A stretch of 54,338 nt of DNA from Pseudomonadota bacterium (lineage in GTDB: Bacteria > Pseudomonadota > Gammaproteobacteria > Burkholderiales > Burkholderiaceae_C). The notes under the pieces are model-generated. The model saw nothing but the letters and a program-made list of their open reading frames with translations, had not been told where the DNA came from and did no database searches. Shown one piece after another: positions 17,420-28,220 of the stretch. Position numbers and translations under genes: made by a program. Positions within the stretch are counted from its first letter, which is position 1; the number at the start of each line of letters is the position of its first letter. Where the stretch lies: contig JAJZWA010000023.1 in assembly GCA_021846965.1 (NCBI GenBank), positions 1 through 54,338 of the forward strand. The letters are read 5' to 3'.

Positions 17420-18337
17420 ATGTCCTCTCCCACGCACACGCCGCCCCGCCGATCCTGGTGGTCGCGACACCACATGTCCCTCGCGCCCTGGCTGTTCCTG
17501 GCTCCGGGACTGTTCCTGTTCACGGTCTACGTGCTCGGGCCGATCGTGGAGTCCATGGGCCTGAGCCTGTACAAGTGGGACGGACTGGGCGCGGCGCGCT
17601 GGGTGGGCTTCTCCAACTACCTGCGCCTGGCCTCGGATCCGGCCTTTCTCATCGCCTTGCGCAACAACCTGATCTGGCTGTTCGGCTACCTGCTCTCGGT
17701 ACCCATCGGCCTGGGGCTGGCCCTGCTGCTCAACCAGAGCGTGGCCGGCATGCGCCTGATGAAATCGGCCTTCTTCTTTCCCTTCGTCATTTCCCAGGTG
17801 GTCATCGGCCTGGTGTTCACGCTGTTCTACGACCCCACCTCGGGCCTGTTCGTGCATCTGCTGCACGCCCTCGGGCTGCCGCCGGTGGCGGTGCTCTCGG
17901 ACTCGCACCTGGTCACCTACGGCATCGTCGCGGCGGGGCTGTACCCGCAGATCGCCTACTGCATGATCCTGTACCTGACCGGGCTCAACGGCGTGCGCAC
18001 CGACCTCATCGAGGCGGCCCGGCTGGAAGGGGCCAAGGGCTGGTCCATGCTGTTCAAGGTCGTGCTGCCGCAATTGCGCCCGGCCACCTTCATCGCCGTG
18101 GTGGTCACGGTGATCGGCTCGCTGCGCAGCTTCGACATGATCTCCATCATGACCCAAGGTGGACCCTATGGAAGCTCGCGCACCCTGGCCTACTACATGT
18201 ATGAAGTCGCGCTGAGCGAGTACGGCTACCGCATGGGCTACGGCGCCGCCGTCGCCACGGTGCTGTTCTTCATCATGCTGGTGTTCATCGTCTTCGTGCT
18301 GCGGCGCGTGTATCTGCAGGAAAAGGAGAACGCCTGA
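17420..18337 (+). CDS. Carbohydrate ABC transporter permease 1, MalF/UgpA-like
   Basis: A 305-residue inner-membrane permease with six predicted helices. It has a short cytoplasmic start (MSSPTHTPPRRSWWSR) and the ATPase-coupling EAA motif EAARLEGAKGW in the fourth cytoplasmic loop. Hydrophobic segments begin at APWLFLAPGLFLFTVYVLGP. It pairs with the next permease to make the channel of the CUT1 importer. The stop TGA shares its final base with the following ATG, so the two are translationally coupled. The gene lies 83 bases after the binding-protein gene, across the stem-loops. Confidence 0.93.
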   Translation: MSSPTHTPPRRSWWSRHHMSLAPWLFLAPGLFLFTVYVLGPIVESMGLSLYKWDGLGAARWVGFSNYLRLASDPAFLIALRNNLIWLFGYLLSVPIGLGLALLLNQSVAGMRLMKSAFFFPFVISQVVIGLVFTLFYDPTSGLFVHLLHALGLPPVAVLSDSHLVTYGIVAAGLYPQIAYCMILYLTGLNGVRTDLIEAARLEGAKGWSMLFKVVLPQLRPATFIAVVVTVIGSLRSFDMISIMTQGGPYGSSRTLAYYMYEVALSEYGYRMGYGAAVATVLFFIMLVFIVFVLRRVYLQEKENA

Positions 18338-19188
18338 TGTTCCCCACCCCGATCGAACAGACCCGCGCGCCCACGCGCTGGGCCTACCGCGTGGGCATTC
18401 CCGTGCTGCTGCTGATCTGGCTGCTGCCCATCCTGGCCGTGGCGATGATGTCGGTGCGCACCCCCGCCGACATGAACTCCGGCAACTACTGGGGCCTGCC
18501 GGCCTCGTGGAGCGGCGTGAGCAACTACCTGCAGGTGTTCCGCAACACGCCCCTGCTGCGCTACATCCTCAACAGCTTCGAGGTCACGGTGCCCGCGGTG
18601 ATCGGCTCCATCGCGCTGGCCAGCCTGGCCGGCTACGCGCTGGGCGTCTACCGCTTTCGCGCCAATCTGGCGGTGTTCTTCCTGTTCGTCGGCGGCAACT
18701 TCGTGCCGGCGCAGATCCTCATGGTCCCGGTGCGCCAGCTCTCGCTGCACCTGGGGCTGTACAACAGCACGCTGGGGCTGACCCTGTTCCACACCGCCTT
18801 CCAGAGCGGGTTCTGCACCTTCTTCCTGCGCAACTTCATCCGCGACCTGCCGCGCGAACTCATCGAGGCGGCGCGCATCGAGGGCGCCGGCGAACTGCGC
18901 ATCTTCCTGCGCATCGTGCTGCCGCTGATCCGTCCCGCGATGGCCGCGCTGGCCGTGCTCATCTTCACCTTCGTCTGGAACGACTATTTCTGGGCCACCG
19001 TGCTCACCCAGGGCAGCCACGCCATGCCGGTCACCGGAGGCCTCATGTCCCTGAACGGCCAGTGGATCTCGCAATGGCAACTCGTGGCCGCCGGATCCAT
19101 CCTCGCCGCCCTGCCACCGGTGGTGATGTTCTTCGCCATGCAGCGCCACTTCATCGCCGGGCTCACCCTCGGCGCGACCAAGGGCTGA
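18337..19188 (+). CDS. Carbohydrate ABC transporter permease 2, MalG/UgpE-like
   Basis: A 283-residue inner-membrane permease, the second half of the channel. It has six predicted helices starting at VGIPVLLLIWLLPILAVAMMS. The EAA motif EAARIEGAGEL is followed by RIVLPLIRP, as in MalG. It begins on the last base of the preceding stop and ends four bases before the GH36 gene. With the ATPase at 12863 and the binding protein at 16098 it completes a four-component importer within one operon, interleaved with the hydrolases that should process its cargo. Confidence 0.93.
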   Translation: MFPTPIEQTRAPTRWAYRVGIPVLLLIWLLPILAVAMMSVRTPADMNSGNYWGLPASWSGVSNYLQVFRNTPLLRYILNSFEVTVPAVIGSIALASLAGYALGVYRFRANLAVFFLFVGGNFVPAQILMVPVRQLSLHLGLYNSTLGLTLFHTAFQSGFCTFFLRNFIRDLPRELIEAARIEGAGELRIFLRIVLPLIRPAMAALAVLIFTFVWNDYFWATVLTQGSHAMPVTGGLMSLNGQWISQWQLVAAGSILAALPPVVMFFAMQRHFIAGLTLGATKG

Positions 19189-19192
19189 ATCC

Positions 19193-21334
19193 ATGCAACC
19201 GACCCTGTTGCGACTCGAGGGCAATGCCTGCAGCGCCGTGCTGGAAGTCGCCGTCGGCGGCGCCGCCGTATGGCGCCACCTGGGCTCCCGCCTGGACGCG
19301 CTGGACCTGCTGGCGGCATGGCCGGGCTCGGAGCTGCTGTCCATGCCCCAGGGCGGCATGGACGCGCCCAGCCTTGCGCGCCTGGCACCCGGCCATGGCA
19401 ACGGCCTGGCGCAGGATGGCCTGCTGCGCGCGCACCGTGACGGGCTGGACGCCATCCACGACTGGAGCGTCGAGGCCTGGAGCCAGCCCAGCGCCGACAG
19501 CCTGAGCCTGCAGCTTGGCGACCTCAGCGCCGGGCTGGGGCTGCGCATCGAGCTCGGCCTCGATGCGGCGACCGACGTGTTGCGCGTGGAGGCCGAGCTG
19601 CACAATCGCGGCAGCACCGAACTGCAGGTGGATCGCCTGGCCGGGGCCAGCATCGCGCTGCCCGATGAGCTCACCGAAGTGAGCTACCCGCACGGTGAAT
19701 GGGCGTGGGAGTTCCAGTGGGAGCGCCGCACCGTGGGTACCGACGGCTGGTCGCGCGAGAACCGGCGCGGGCGCAGCTCGCACCAGGCGCCGCCAGGGCT
19801 GTTCGTGCTGGGCGCCCACAGCTGCGAGCACCAGGGACCGGCCATCGGCGTGCAACTGGCCTGGAGCGGCAACCACCGCTTCGCGCTGGAACGCCACGAC
19901 GACGGCCGGCTGCTGCTGCAGGCCGGCGAGTGGTTCGCCCCCGGCGAGGTGCGCCTGGCCCCCGGCGCACGCCTGCGCGTGCCCCCGCTGTACCTGGCGC
20001 TGGGCCAGGCGGGCATCGGCTCGGCCGCGCGGGGCCTGCACGCGCTGACCCGGCGCGAGGTGCTGCGCTGGCCGGGCGGCAAGCGGCGTGCGCGTCCGGT
20101 GCATCTGAACACCTGGGAGGCGCTGTATTTCCGCCACGACGAGGCCGAGCTGCGCGAGCTGGCCTCCCGCGCGGCCGAGCTCGGCGTGGAGCGCTTCGTG
20201 CTCGACGACGGGTGGTTCGAGGGGCGCAACGACGACCGCGCGGCCCTGGGCGACTGGTGGCCCGACCCGCGCAAGTATCCTCGAGGCTTGCGCGGGCTGG
20301 CCGAGCATGTACGCTCGCTGGGCATGGAATTCGGGCTGTGGGTCGAGCCCGAGATGGTCAACCCCGACAGCCGGCTGTATCGCGAGCATCCCGAATGGGC
20401 GCTCGGGGATGCCCGGCGCGAGCCGGTGTTCGGTCGCCACCAGCTGGTGCTGGACCTGGCACGGCCGGAGGTCTCGCAGTACCTGTTCGACAAACTCGAT
20501 ACGCTGCTGCGGGATACGCCGATCGGGTACCTGAAATGGGATATGAACCGCGATCTCGCGCAAGCGCTGGACGCGCATGGACGTCCGGGCATGCATGCCC
20601 AGGTGCTGGCGCTGTACGCGCTGCTCGAGCGCCTGCGCGAGGCGCACCCGCGGGTGGAGATCGAGAGCTGCGCCTCCGGCGGGGCGCGCGCCGACCTGGG
20701 CATCCTGCGCTACACGCAACGCCTGTGGACCAGCGACAACAACGACGCCAGCTCGCGCATCGCCATCCAGTCCGGGGCGCTGCGCCTGTTCCCGCCCGAG
20801 GTGCTGGGCAGCCATGTGGGCCCCGCACCCGCCCATGCCACGGGGCGGTCGCAGAGCATCGACCTGCGTTGCGCGGTGGCCTGTTTCGGGCATATGGGCG
20901 TGGAGGCCGACGTGCGGGCGATGAGCACCGACGAGCGCGACCGCCTGCGCGGCTGGATCGCCCTGTACAAGCAATGGCGCGAAACCATCCACGACGGGGA
21001 GATCGACCAGGGGCGCAGCCCCACCGGTGCCCGCTGGTGGCTGGCGTCCACGCCGGAGCGCCATTTCCTGTGCGTGTTCCAGCCCGAGGCGATGCCGGGC
21101 CCGCAATCGGCGGCGCTGCGCCTGCCGCGCCTGCGCGGCAGCGGGCGCTGGCGCGTGCACCTGCTCGGCCGCGCCGGGCAGCTGCGCCAGCGCGGCGAAC
21201 AGCAGAGCGCGTGGCTGCGCGCGCTGTCCGGCCCCGGCGTGCTGGCCGATGGGCACGAACTGGCCCAATGCGGCCTGCCCCTGCCCGCACTGCATCCCGA
21301 GGCGGCGCTGGTGTTCGGACTGGAGCGGGCATGA
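19193..21334 (+). CDS. GH36 alpha-galactosidase, cytoplasmic
   Basis: A 713-residue retaining alpha-galactosidase. An N-terminal beta-supersandwich (about 1-290) precedes a (beta/alpha)8 barrel with FVLDDGWFEGRNDD, PEMVNPDSRLY and the nucleophile D450 in YLKWDMNRD. The GH36 acid/base motif SDNND follows (WTSDNNDASSR, D515), with the substrate-binding SCASGGARAD before it. A C-terminal beta domain completes a normal full-length enzyme. There is no signal peptide, so it needs the importer to bring in substrate. It begins four bases after the permease stop and is followed 22 bases later by glpD. That join of alpha-galactosidase to glycerol genes is the main hint that the substrate is a galactosyl-glycerol rather than raffinose or melibiose. 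Confidence 0.95.
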   Translation: MQPTLLRLEGNACSAVLEVAVGGAAVWRHLGSRLDALDLLAAWPGSELLSMPQGGMDAPSLARLAPGHGNGLAQDGLLRAHRDGLDAIHDWSVEAWSQPSADSLSLQLGDLSAGLGLRIELGLDAATDVLRVEAELHNRGSTELQVDRLAGASIALPDELTEVSYPHGEWAWEFQWERRTVGTDGWSRENRRGRSSHQAPPGLFVLGAHSCEHQGPAIGVQLAWSGNHRFALERHDDGRLLLQAGEWFAPGEVRLAPGARLRVPPLYLALGQAGIGSAARGLHALTRREVLRWPGGKRRARPVHLNTWEALYFRHDEAELRELASRAAELGVERFVLDDGWFEGRNDDRAALGDWWPDPRKYPRGLRGLAEHVRSLGMEFGLWVEPEMVNPDSRLYREHPEWALGDARREPVFGRHQLVLDLARPEVSQYLFDKLDTLLRDTPIGYLKWDMNRDLAQALDAHGRPGMHAQVLALYALLERLREAHPRVEIESCASGGARADLGILRYTQRLWTSDNNDASSRIAIQSGALRLFPPEVLGSHVGPAPAHATGRSQSIDLRCAVACFGHMGVEADVRAMSTDERDRLRGWIALYKQWRETIHDGEIDQGRSPTGARWWLASTPERHFLCVFQPEAMPGPQSAALRLPRLRGSGRWRVHLLGRAGQLRQRGEQQSAWLRALSGPGVLADGHELAQCGLPLPALHPEAALVFGLERA

Positions 21335-21356
21335 GCCTGGCGAGGAGGAGTTCCCC

Positions 21357-22927
21357 ATGACTGCGGGCGAGGAGGCGGCGGGCGTGGGCGAGCCCTGGGA
21401 CGTGCTCGTCGTGGGCGGCGGGGTCAACGGCTGCGGCATCGCCCGCGACCTGGCCGGGCGCGGACTGCGCGTGATGCTGTGCGAACAGCACGACCTGGCC
21501 GCGCACACCTCGTCGGCCTCGACCAAGCTGATCCACGGCGGACTGCGGTACCTCGAATTCCACGAATTCTCCCTCGTCCGCAAGGCCCTGCAGGAACGCG
21601 AGGTGCTGCTCGGCAGCGCGCCGCACATCATGTGGCCGATGCGCTTCGTCGTACCCCATGACCCGCGCCTGCGCTCGGTGTGGACCCTGCGCGCCGGCCT
21701 GTGGCTGTACGACCACCTGGCACGCCGGCGCTGGCTGCCCGCCTCGCGCATGATGGACCTGCAACGCGAGGCCGCGGGCTGCTCCCTGCGCCCCCAGTGG
21801 CGACAGGGTTTCGCCTATTCCGACGGCTGGGTGGACGACGCGCGCCTGGTCGTGCTCAACGCCCTCGACGCCGCCGAGCGCGGCGCGCGCGTGCTCACCC
21901 GGACGCGGGTCGCTGCGCTGCGCCGCGAATCCGGGCTCTGGCACGCCGAGCTGATCGATGCCCGGGGCAGTCACGCGGTGCGCGCGCGCAGCCTGGTCAA
22001 CGCGGCGGGCCCCTGGGCCGGCCACCTGGCCCAGGATGCCGGAGTGGCCGCCGCCCGCCGCCAGCGCCTGGTCAAGGGCTCGCATATCGTCGTGCGTCGC
22101 TGGGCCCCCATGGACAAGGCCTGGCTGCTGCAGAACCCGGACCGGCGCATCGTGTTCGTGATCCCCTATGGCGAAGAGCACCTGCTCATCGGCACCACCG
22201 ACGTGGCCTACGACCAGGATCCGGGCGCGCCACGCATCAGCGAGCAGGAGACGGACTACCTGTGCGCCAGCGTGACCCGCTACTTCGACGTGCCCCTGGG
22301 GCGCGCGGACGTGGTGTGGAGCTACTCCGGCGTGCGCCCGCTGCTGGACGACGACAAGGGCGACCCTTCCGCGGTGACCCGCGACTACCTGCTCGAGCTG
22401 GACGAGGCCGGCGCCGCCCTGCTCAACGTCTGGGGCGGCAAGATCACCACCTATCGCAGGCTGGCCGAACAGGCAGCCGACCGCCTGGCCGCCTCGCTGG
22501 GCTGCAAGCGCGGCGCATGGACCGCCGGCTCCGTGCTTCCCGGCGGCGACCTGCATGCCGCACTGGGCCGCGCGCAGCCGGGTCCCGACGATCTGCGCGA
22601 TTTCGAACAATCCCTGGCCGCGCGCTACACGTGGATGCCCGAGGCCCTGCGCCGGCGCGTGGCGCGCGCCTACGGCACCCGCGTGCATCGCTGGCTGGGC
22701 GCTGCCCGCGGCACGGCCGATCTCGGGGCCGAGATCGCCCCCGGGGTGTTCGAGGCCGAACTGGAATACGCTGCGCACCAGGAATGGGCACACAGCGGCG
22801 AGGACTTCCTCTGGCGCCGCAGCAAATGCGGCCTGGCCCTGACGCCCGCGCAACGCCACGCCGTCGACGCGTGGTTCGAAGCTCGTGCCGGCGCGCGGGA
22901 AGCGGCCGTGCAACCGGGAGGCACTCC

Positions 22928-22931
<4 letters not shown>
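21357..22931 (+). CDS. glpD: Aerobic glycerol-3-phosphate dehydrogenase
   Basis: A 524-residue FAD enzyme of the inner-membrane surface. It oxidises sn-glycerol 3-phosphate to dihydroxyacetone phosphate and passes electrons to ubiquinone. The FAD fold is at VLVVGGGVNGCGIARDLAGRG (from 16), the second FAD contact at SSASTKLIHGGLRYLE (52-67), and LLIGTTDVAYD and WGGKITTYRRLAEQ are the catalytic-domain hallmarks. The C-terminal helical domain (DFEQSLAARYTWMPEALRRR onward) is present. The ATG at 21357 has AGGAGG upstream. The frame remains open far upstream through GH36, which is a shadow. Its stop overlaps the TTG start of glpK. Being in the same operon as both galactosidases, it should serve glycerol freed from the imported galactoside. 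Confidence 0.96.
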
Positions 22932-24436
<1,505 letters not shown>

Positions 24437-24450
24437 GCCGGCGCGCCGGC
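24437..24450. terminator. Palindrome between convergent glpK and dgoA
   Basis: GCCGGCGCGCCGGC starts on the base after the glpK stop and lies 13 bases from the dgoA stop on the other strand. It is a compact two-way terminator candidate. Confidence 0.55.
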
Positions 24451-24463
24451 CGGCTTCGGGCCC

Positions 24464-25120
24464 TCAGGCGCCGGATGGGGCGCTGGCTTCGTGCCAGGCG
24501 CGCAGCATGCGCGCGCCGCGCCGCCCCACTTCGGCGGCGTCCAGCCCTGGTCGGAACAGCTGGGAGCCGATCCCGAAGCCGGTCGCGCCGGCACGCAGCC
24601 ATTCGCCCATCTGCTGCTCGTCCACGCCGCCCACGGGCCACAGGGCCGTGCCGGCCGGCAGCACCGTGCACAGCGCCTTCAGGCCCCGGGGACCGATCTG
24701 TTCGGCCGGGAACAGCTTCAGCGCATGGGCACCCGCGCGCAATGCGCTGAAAGCCTCGCTGGGCGTGGCCACCCCCGGCGCACAGAACATGCCGCGGGCG
24801 GCCGCGTGCGCGATCAACTCGGGATCGCAATGCGGGGCCACCATCAGGCTTCCCCCCGCCGCGATGACCTCATCCACATGCTGGGTGCTGAGCATGGTGC
24901 CCCCACCGATCAGCCCGTCCGGCGGTGCCATGGACGCGAGGATCTCGATGCAGCGCAAGGCGTGAGGTCGGTTCAGCGGGACCTCGAGGCAGCGAAAACC
25001 GGTTTCGAACAAGGCCGCGCCCACCTCCGCCGCCTGCTCGGGCAGCAGGCCGCGCAGAATGGCCACCAGGGGCGGGGCGCCGGCGGGCAGCCCCGGGTGG
25101 CGTGCGATGGGAAGGTTCAT
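24464..25120 (-). CDS. dgoA: 2-dehydro-3-deoxy-6-phosphogalactonate aldolase
   Basis: A 218-residue class I aldolase of the KDPG/KDPGal family. It cleaves 2-keto-3-deoxy-6-phosphogalactonate to pyruvate and glyceraldehyde 3-phosphate in the cytoplasm. The active-site Glu is E46 in LEVPLNRP and the Schiff-base Lys is K135 in ALKLFPAEQIGP. LEVPLN and the PHCDPELI segment fit the galactonate-type DgoA rather than Eda. GTMLSTQHVDEVIAAGG and VGGVDEQQMGEWLRAGATGFGIGS are the phosphate-binding parts. It is 42 bases downstream of dgoK, presumably in the same transcript, and converges on glpK. The fused DgoD dehydratase domain known in some older annotations is absent. Confidence 0.93.
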   Translation of the reverse strand: MNLPIARHPGLPAGAPPLVAILRGLLPEQAAEVGAALFETGFRCLEVPLNRPHALRCIEILASMAPPDGLIGGGTMLSTQHVDEVIAAGGSLMVAPHCDPELIAHAAARGMFCAPGVATPSEAFSALRAGAHALKLFPAEQIGPRGLKALCTVLPAGTALWPVGGVDEQQMGEWLRAGATGFGIGSQLFRPGLDAAEVGRRGARMLRAWHEASAPSGA

Positions 25121-25162
25121 GGGTGCTCCTCTCCTGACAGCATGGACACGCGGCGCGCGGGC

Positions 25163-26113
25163 CTACAGGCCGCGCCCCAGTTCGCGCAGCGCGGCGACGT
25201 ACACGGCGTCCGGATCCAGGCAGCGCGCCTCGATTCCCAGCAGCGCGGCCGCGTCCCGGTAGCGCGCGGCCAGCGCGCTGGAGGCGATGATCGAGACCGA
25301 ACGCGCCGCCGGTCCGCCGCGCCCCAGCGCTTCCTGCAACTCGGCGCCGATCAGCACCCCGCTGAGGTACTCGCGGGCGTGCTCGGCCGGCATGGCGCCG
25401 GTCACCACCAGCGCGCGGCAACTGAACAGCGCTCCCGCCAGGCGCGCCGAGGCGGCGCGGCGCACCCCCTCGGCGAAGGCGCCGGGAGATTCCTCGCTGC
25501 GGCTCATCAGTGCGCCCAGGGTTCCGTGCTGGCTCAGGCAGGCGAACAACTCGCCGGTCATGTAGGTGGCGAACCACCGGATCAGCCCGCCGCCCACCTG
25601 CGCCCACTTGGAATGGGTGCCGGGCAGCACCATCATGCGATTGCGCGCATCCGGCTCCAGCAGGGTGGCGCCCAGCATCTGCACCTCCTCGCCGCGCATC
25701 ACGTCGATGCCCTGCTCCGGGCCCGCCTGCTCGGGCAGCACCGCATAGCCGGGAACCAGATGGCAGCGCGGCGGGGCATCGGCGCCGTGCAGCGGGACCA
25801 GGTGCCTGCCCAGATCGCGCAGGGGCTGGTCGATGCCCAGGTAGTCCACCGCTTGCCAGCCCTGCGTGCTGCCCACCATTCCGGACAGGACCACCGGCAG
25901 CTCGCCGGCGCGCGCCCCCAGGCGCTCGAGCACCCCGGCGCAGACCTGGCCGAATCGCCCGCGCGCGCGCAGCACGCCGTCGTCGCCATCGCAGCGCGCG
26001 ATCACGCTCCCGTCGGGCGCAACGCGGTAAGCTCGCAGATGCGTGGTCCCCCAGTCGATGCCGATGATCTCGGTGGCGCCCGCGGGAAGCTCGCGATCGG
26101 GGCTTGGCGGCAT
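25163..26113 (-). CDS. dgoK: 2-dehydro-3-deoxygalactonokinase
   Basis: A 316-residue sugar-acid kinase that phosphorylates 2-keto-3-deoxygalactonate at C6, the step before DgoA. The ASKHA-type phosphate loop is GIDWGTTHLRAYRV (about 18-31). LSGMVGSTQGW, RGEEVQMLGA and VLPGTHSKWAQV are family marks of DgoK. Translation starts at ATG 26113. A TTG start 39 bases upstream would place coding sequence over the operator and is disfavoured. It is divergent from the GntR regulator, with a 73-base shared control region. Together with dgoA and the IlvD-type dehydratase it forms a De Ley-Doudoroff galactonate route. Confidence 0.93.
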   Translation of the reverse strand: MPPSPDRELPAGATEIIGIDWGTTHLRAYRVAPDGSVIARCDGDDGVLRARGRFGQVCAGVLERLGARAGELPVVLSGMVGSTQGWQAVDYLGIDQPLRDLGRHLVPLHGADAPPRCHLVPGYAVLPEQAGPEQGIDVMRGEEVQMLGATLLEPDARNRMMVLPGTHSKWAQVGGGLIRWFATYMTGELFACLSQHGTLGALMSRSEESPGAFAEGVRRAASARLAGALFSCRALVVTGAMPAEHAREYLSGVLIGAELQEALGRGGPAARSVSIIASSALAARYRDAAALLGIEARCLDPDAVYVAALRELGRGL

Positions 26114-26136
26114 GCTGTGTCCTGGGCTGGTTCGGG

Positions 26137-26164
26137 GTGACAATGCTTTCAATCATCATACAAT
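26137..26164 (+). promoter_or_regulatory. Predicted dgoR promoter with overlapping operator
   Basis: GTGACA (26137-26142), a 16-base spacer and TACAAT (26159-26164) make a good sigma-70 promoter for the GntR gene. AATCATCATACAA (26151-26163) covers the -10. Its complement is exactly the 13-mer over the -10 of the galactoside operon (11020-11032). Lying between dgoK and its regulator, the site suits autoregulation and control of dgoK-dgoA. Confidence 0.65.
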
Positions 26165-26186
26165 ACTCGACAACGCTTACGACGCC

Positions 26187-26906
26187 ATGACCAAGACCCC
26201 CTCCGTCGCGCGCACCGTCCAGGGCGGATCCGCGGGGCCCGCGTTGCACCGGCAGGTCGTGCAGCGCCTGGGCGAGCGCATCGTCGGCGGCGGCTACCCC
26301 AGCGGCAGCACCCTGCCCAGCGAGGAAGTGCTGGGGCAGGAGCTGGGGGTCAGCCGCACCGCGTTGCGCGAGGCGGTCAAGGTGCTGGCCGCCAAGGGGC
26401 TGCTCAAGGCGCGCCCGCGCATCGGCACCCGGGTACAACCGGTCTCGGCCTGGAACATGCTCGACCCGGAGGTCCTGGCCTGGCGCTGCGCCGCCGACCC
26501 TGGAGGGGACATGCTGCGCCAGCTGGGGGAGATCCGGGAGATCATCGAGCCCAACGCCTGCATGCTCGCGGCGCGCAACCGCAAGCTCGACGATGTCCGC
26601 GCCATCGAGCGCGCATGCGAGGCCATGCGCGACTCGCAGACCATCGAGCAGTGGGTCGAGGCCGATCTGCAGTTCCACGTCGCCGTGCTCGCGGCCACGC
26701 ACAATGAATTGCTGATTCCCCTGTCCTCGGTGATCGGCTCGGCACTGGGCATGCTGCTGGGCGTGTCGGCTCGGCGCGCGGACACCTTCAAGCAGGCCCT
26801 GGACGACCATCTGCGGATATTCCAGGCGATCCACGAGCAGGACCAGCGCTCGGCCTTCATGCGCATGCGCCGGCTGCTGGCCGACACGCGCCGGCGCCTG
26901 GAATGA
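26187..26906 (+). CDS. dgoR: GntR/FadR-subfamily regulator, DgoR-like
   Basis: A 239-residue transcription factor. The winged helix-turn-helix spans about 20-85 (LPSEEVLGQELGVSRTALREAVKVLAAKGLL, RPRIGTRV). A C-terminal all-helical FCD ligand domain follows (about 100-235), with acidic and His residues (DLQFHVAVLAATHN, HLRIFQAIHEQD) that in this fold bind a metal and a sugar acid. ATG 26187 is preferred; the upstream open frame runs through the control region. It is divergent from dgoK-dgoA and should repress them until galactonate or its derivative binds. The matching site at 11020 extends its regulon to the galactosidase/glycerol operon. Its final codons overlap the DUF4010 gene. Confidence 0.88.
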   Translation: MTKTPSVARTVQGGSAGPALHRQVVQRLGERIVGGGYPSGSTLPSEEVLGQELGVSRTALREAVKVLAAKGLLKARPRIGTRVQPVSAWNMLDPEVLAWRCAADPGGDMLRQLGEIREIIEPNACMLAARNRKLDDVRAIERACEAMRDSQTIEQWVEADLQFHVAVLAATHNELLIPLSSVIGSALGMLLGVSARRADTFKQALDDHLRIFQAIHEQDQRSAFMRMRRLLADTRRRLE

Positions 26907-28189
26907 ACCTGAGCCTTCCGCCGCTGCTGCTGCAGTTCGCGGCCACCGCCGCGCTGGCCTTCGTGCTCGGGCTGGAACTGCACAGCTATCGACGCGCGCA
27001 GGACGAGGGCGTGGGCTTCGGCACCACACGCACCCTGACCCTGATCGGCGCGGCCGGCTTCGTGCTCTGGCTGCTCGACGGCGTGCAGCCCCGCGGGCTG
27101 TACCTGGTCGGCCTGGTGGCGCTGGCGGCCTGGCTGGCGGTGGATCTGGCCCGCGGCGGGCGCGACGGTGGCGCGGGCGGTGAGTTGCTGCCCGGCATGA
27201 TCGCGCTGCTGGCCTACGCCCTGGGGCCGCTGATCCAGACCCAGCCGGCCTGGATGGCCGCGGCGGTGCTGATCGTGGCCATCCTGATGCTGGCCGAGAA
27301 GCCGCTGATCCGCAAGATCTCGGACGCCATGCCGGTTTCCGAAGGGGTCACGCTGGCCAAGTTCCTGATCATCGCCGGCCTGGTGCTGCCGCTGCTGCCG
27401 GACACCCCGATTCCCGGGCTGAGCACCATCAGCTACTCCAAGGTATGGCTGGCGGTGGTGCTGATCTCGGCCATCTCCTACGCCGGCTACCTCGCGCACA
27501 CCTACCTGTTCCCCCGTGCCTCCACGCTGCTCACCGGACTGCTGGGGGGCGTGTACTCGAGCACCGCGGCCACGGTGGTGCTGGCGCGCCAGGCGCGCCA
27601 GGACGAGGCGGCGGCCGCGCAGGCACCGGCCGCCACCGTGCTGGCAACGGCCATGATGTACCTGCGCCTGTGGGTGGTGATCGCCGCGCTGGGCCACCTG
27701 GACGCCGCCCTGCGCCTGGCCCTGCCCTTCGGACTGCTGTGCGCGCTCAGCCTGGGCGTGACCTGGCTGCTGTGGCGCCGCGCCGGTGCCGCCGGCACCG
27801 ATGCCGGCGCCGCCGCGGCCCCGGCCCGCCTGGGCCCGCGCAATCCCCTGGACCTGCCGGTGGCCCTGCTGTTCGCCGCGCTGTTCGTGGTGTTCGCGGC
27901 GCTCACCGCCTTCGTGACCTCGCATTTCGGGGTCAGCGGCCTGAACGTGCTGAGTTTCGTGGTCGGGCTCAGCGACATCGACCCCTTCGTGCTGTCGCTG
28001 CTGGCCGGCCATTTCCAGGTCGGCCCCTCGGCGGTGATCCACGCGGTACTCATCGCCTCGGGCAGCAACAACCTGCTCAAGGCGGCCTACGCGCTGGGTC
28101 TTTCGCGGCGCCGCGACATGCTGCCGGCGGCCGCCTGGCTGGCCGCCAGCATGCTGCTGTCGCTGAGCTGGGCGGCACTCGCCGGTTGA
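26903..28189 (+). CDS. MgtC/DUF4010 family integral membrane protein
   Basis: A 428-residue, highly hydrophobic inner-membrane protein with about a dozen predicted helices. The N-terminal FAATAALAFVLGLELHSYRR and GVGFGTTRTLTLIGAAGF form the MgtC/SapB-like domain. The C-terminal DUF4010 part contains GLLGGVYSSTAATVVLARQAR and VVGLSDIDPFVLSLL, and ends with IASGSNNLLKAAYAL. Transport function is likely but the substrate is unknown. The start ATG overlaps the regulator stop as ATGA, so the two are translationally coupled, an unusual partnership for a sugar-acid regulator. A perfect stem-loop follows the stop. Confidence 0.85.
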   Translation: MNLSLPPLLLQFAATAALAFVLGLELHSYRRAQDEGVGFGTTRTLTLIGAAGFVLWLLDGVQPRGLYLVGLVALAAWLAVDLARGGRDGGAGGELLPGMIALLAYALGPLIQTQPAWMAAAVLIVAILMLAEKPLIRKISDAMPVSEGVTLAKFLIIAGLVLPLLPDTPIPGLSTISYSKVWLAVVLISAISYAGYLAHTYLFPRASTLLTGLLGGVYSSTAATVVLARQARQDEAAAAQAPAATVLATAMMYLRLWVVIAALGHLDAALRLALPFGLLCALSLGVTWLLWRRAGAAGTDAGAAAAPARLGPRNPLDLPVALLFAALFVVFAALTAFVTSHFGVSGLNVLSFVVGLSDIDPFVLSLLAGHFQVGPSAVIHAVLIASGSNNLLKAAYALGLSRRRDMLPAAAWLAASMLLSLSWAALAG

Positions 28190-28210
28190 GCCGGGCGCCA
28201 GGCGCCCGGC
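28190..28210. terminator. Bidirectional stem-loop terminator
   Basis: GCCGGGCGCC-A-GGCGCCCGGC begins directly after the DUF4010 stop and lies 10 bases before the stop of the opposing EF-hand gene. The perfect inverted repeat can end transcripts from both sides. Confidence 0.65.
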
Positions 28211-28220
28211 CCGCCCGTGC

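Noticed and set aside
21680-22927. In-frame extension that would fuse glpK to sequence within glpD
   Set aside because: The extension is a shadow of glpD. The conserved GlpK N-terminus starts right after the TTG at 22928, which has a ribosome site and overlaps the glpD stop.
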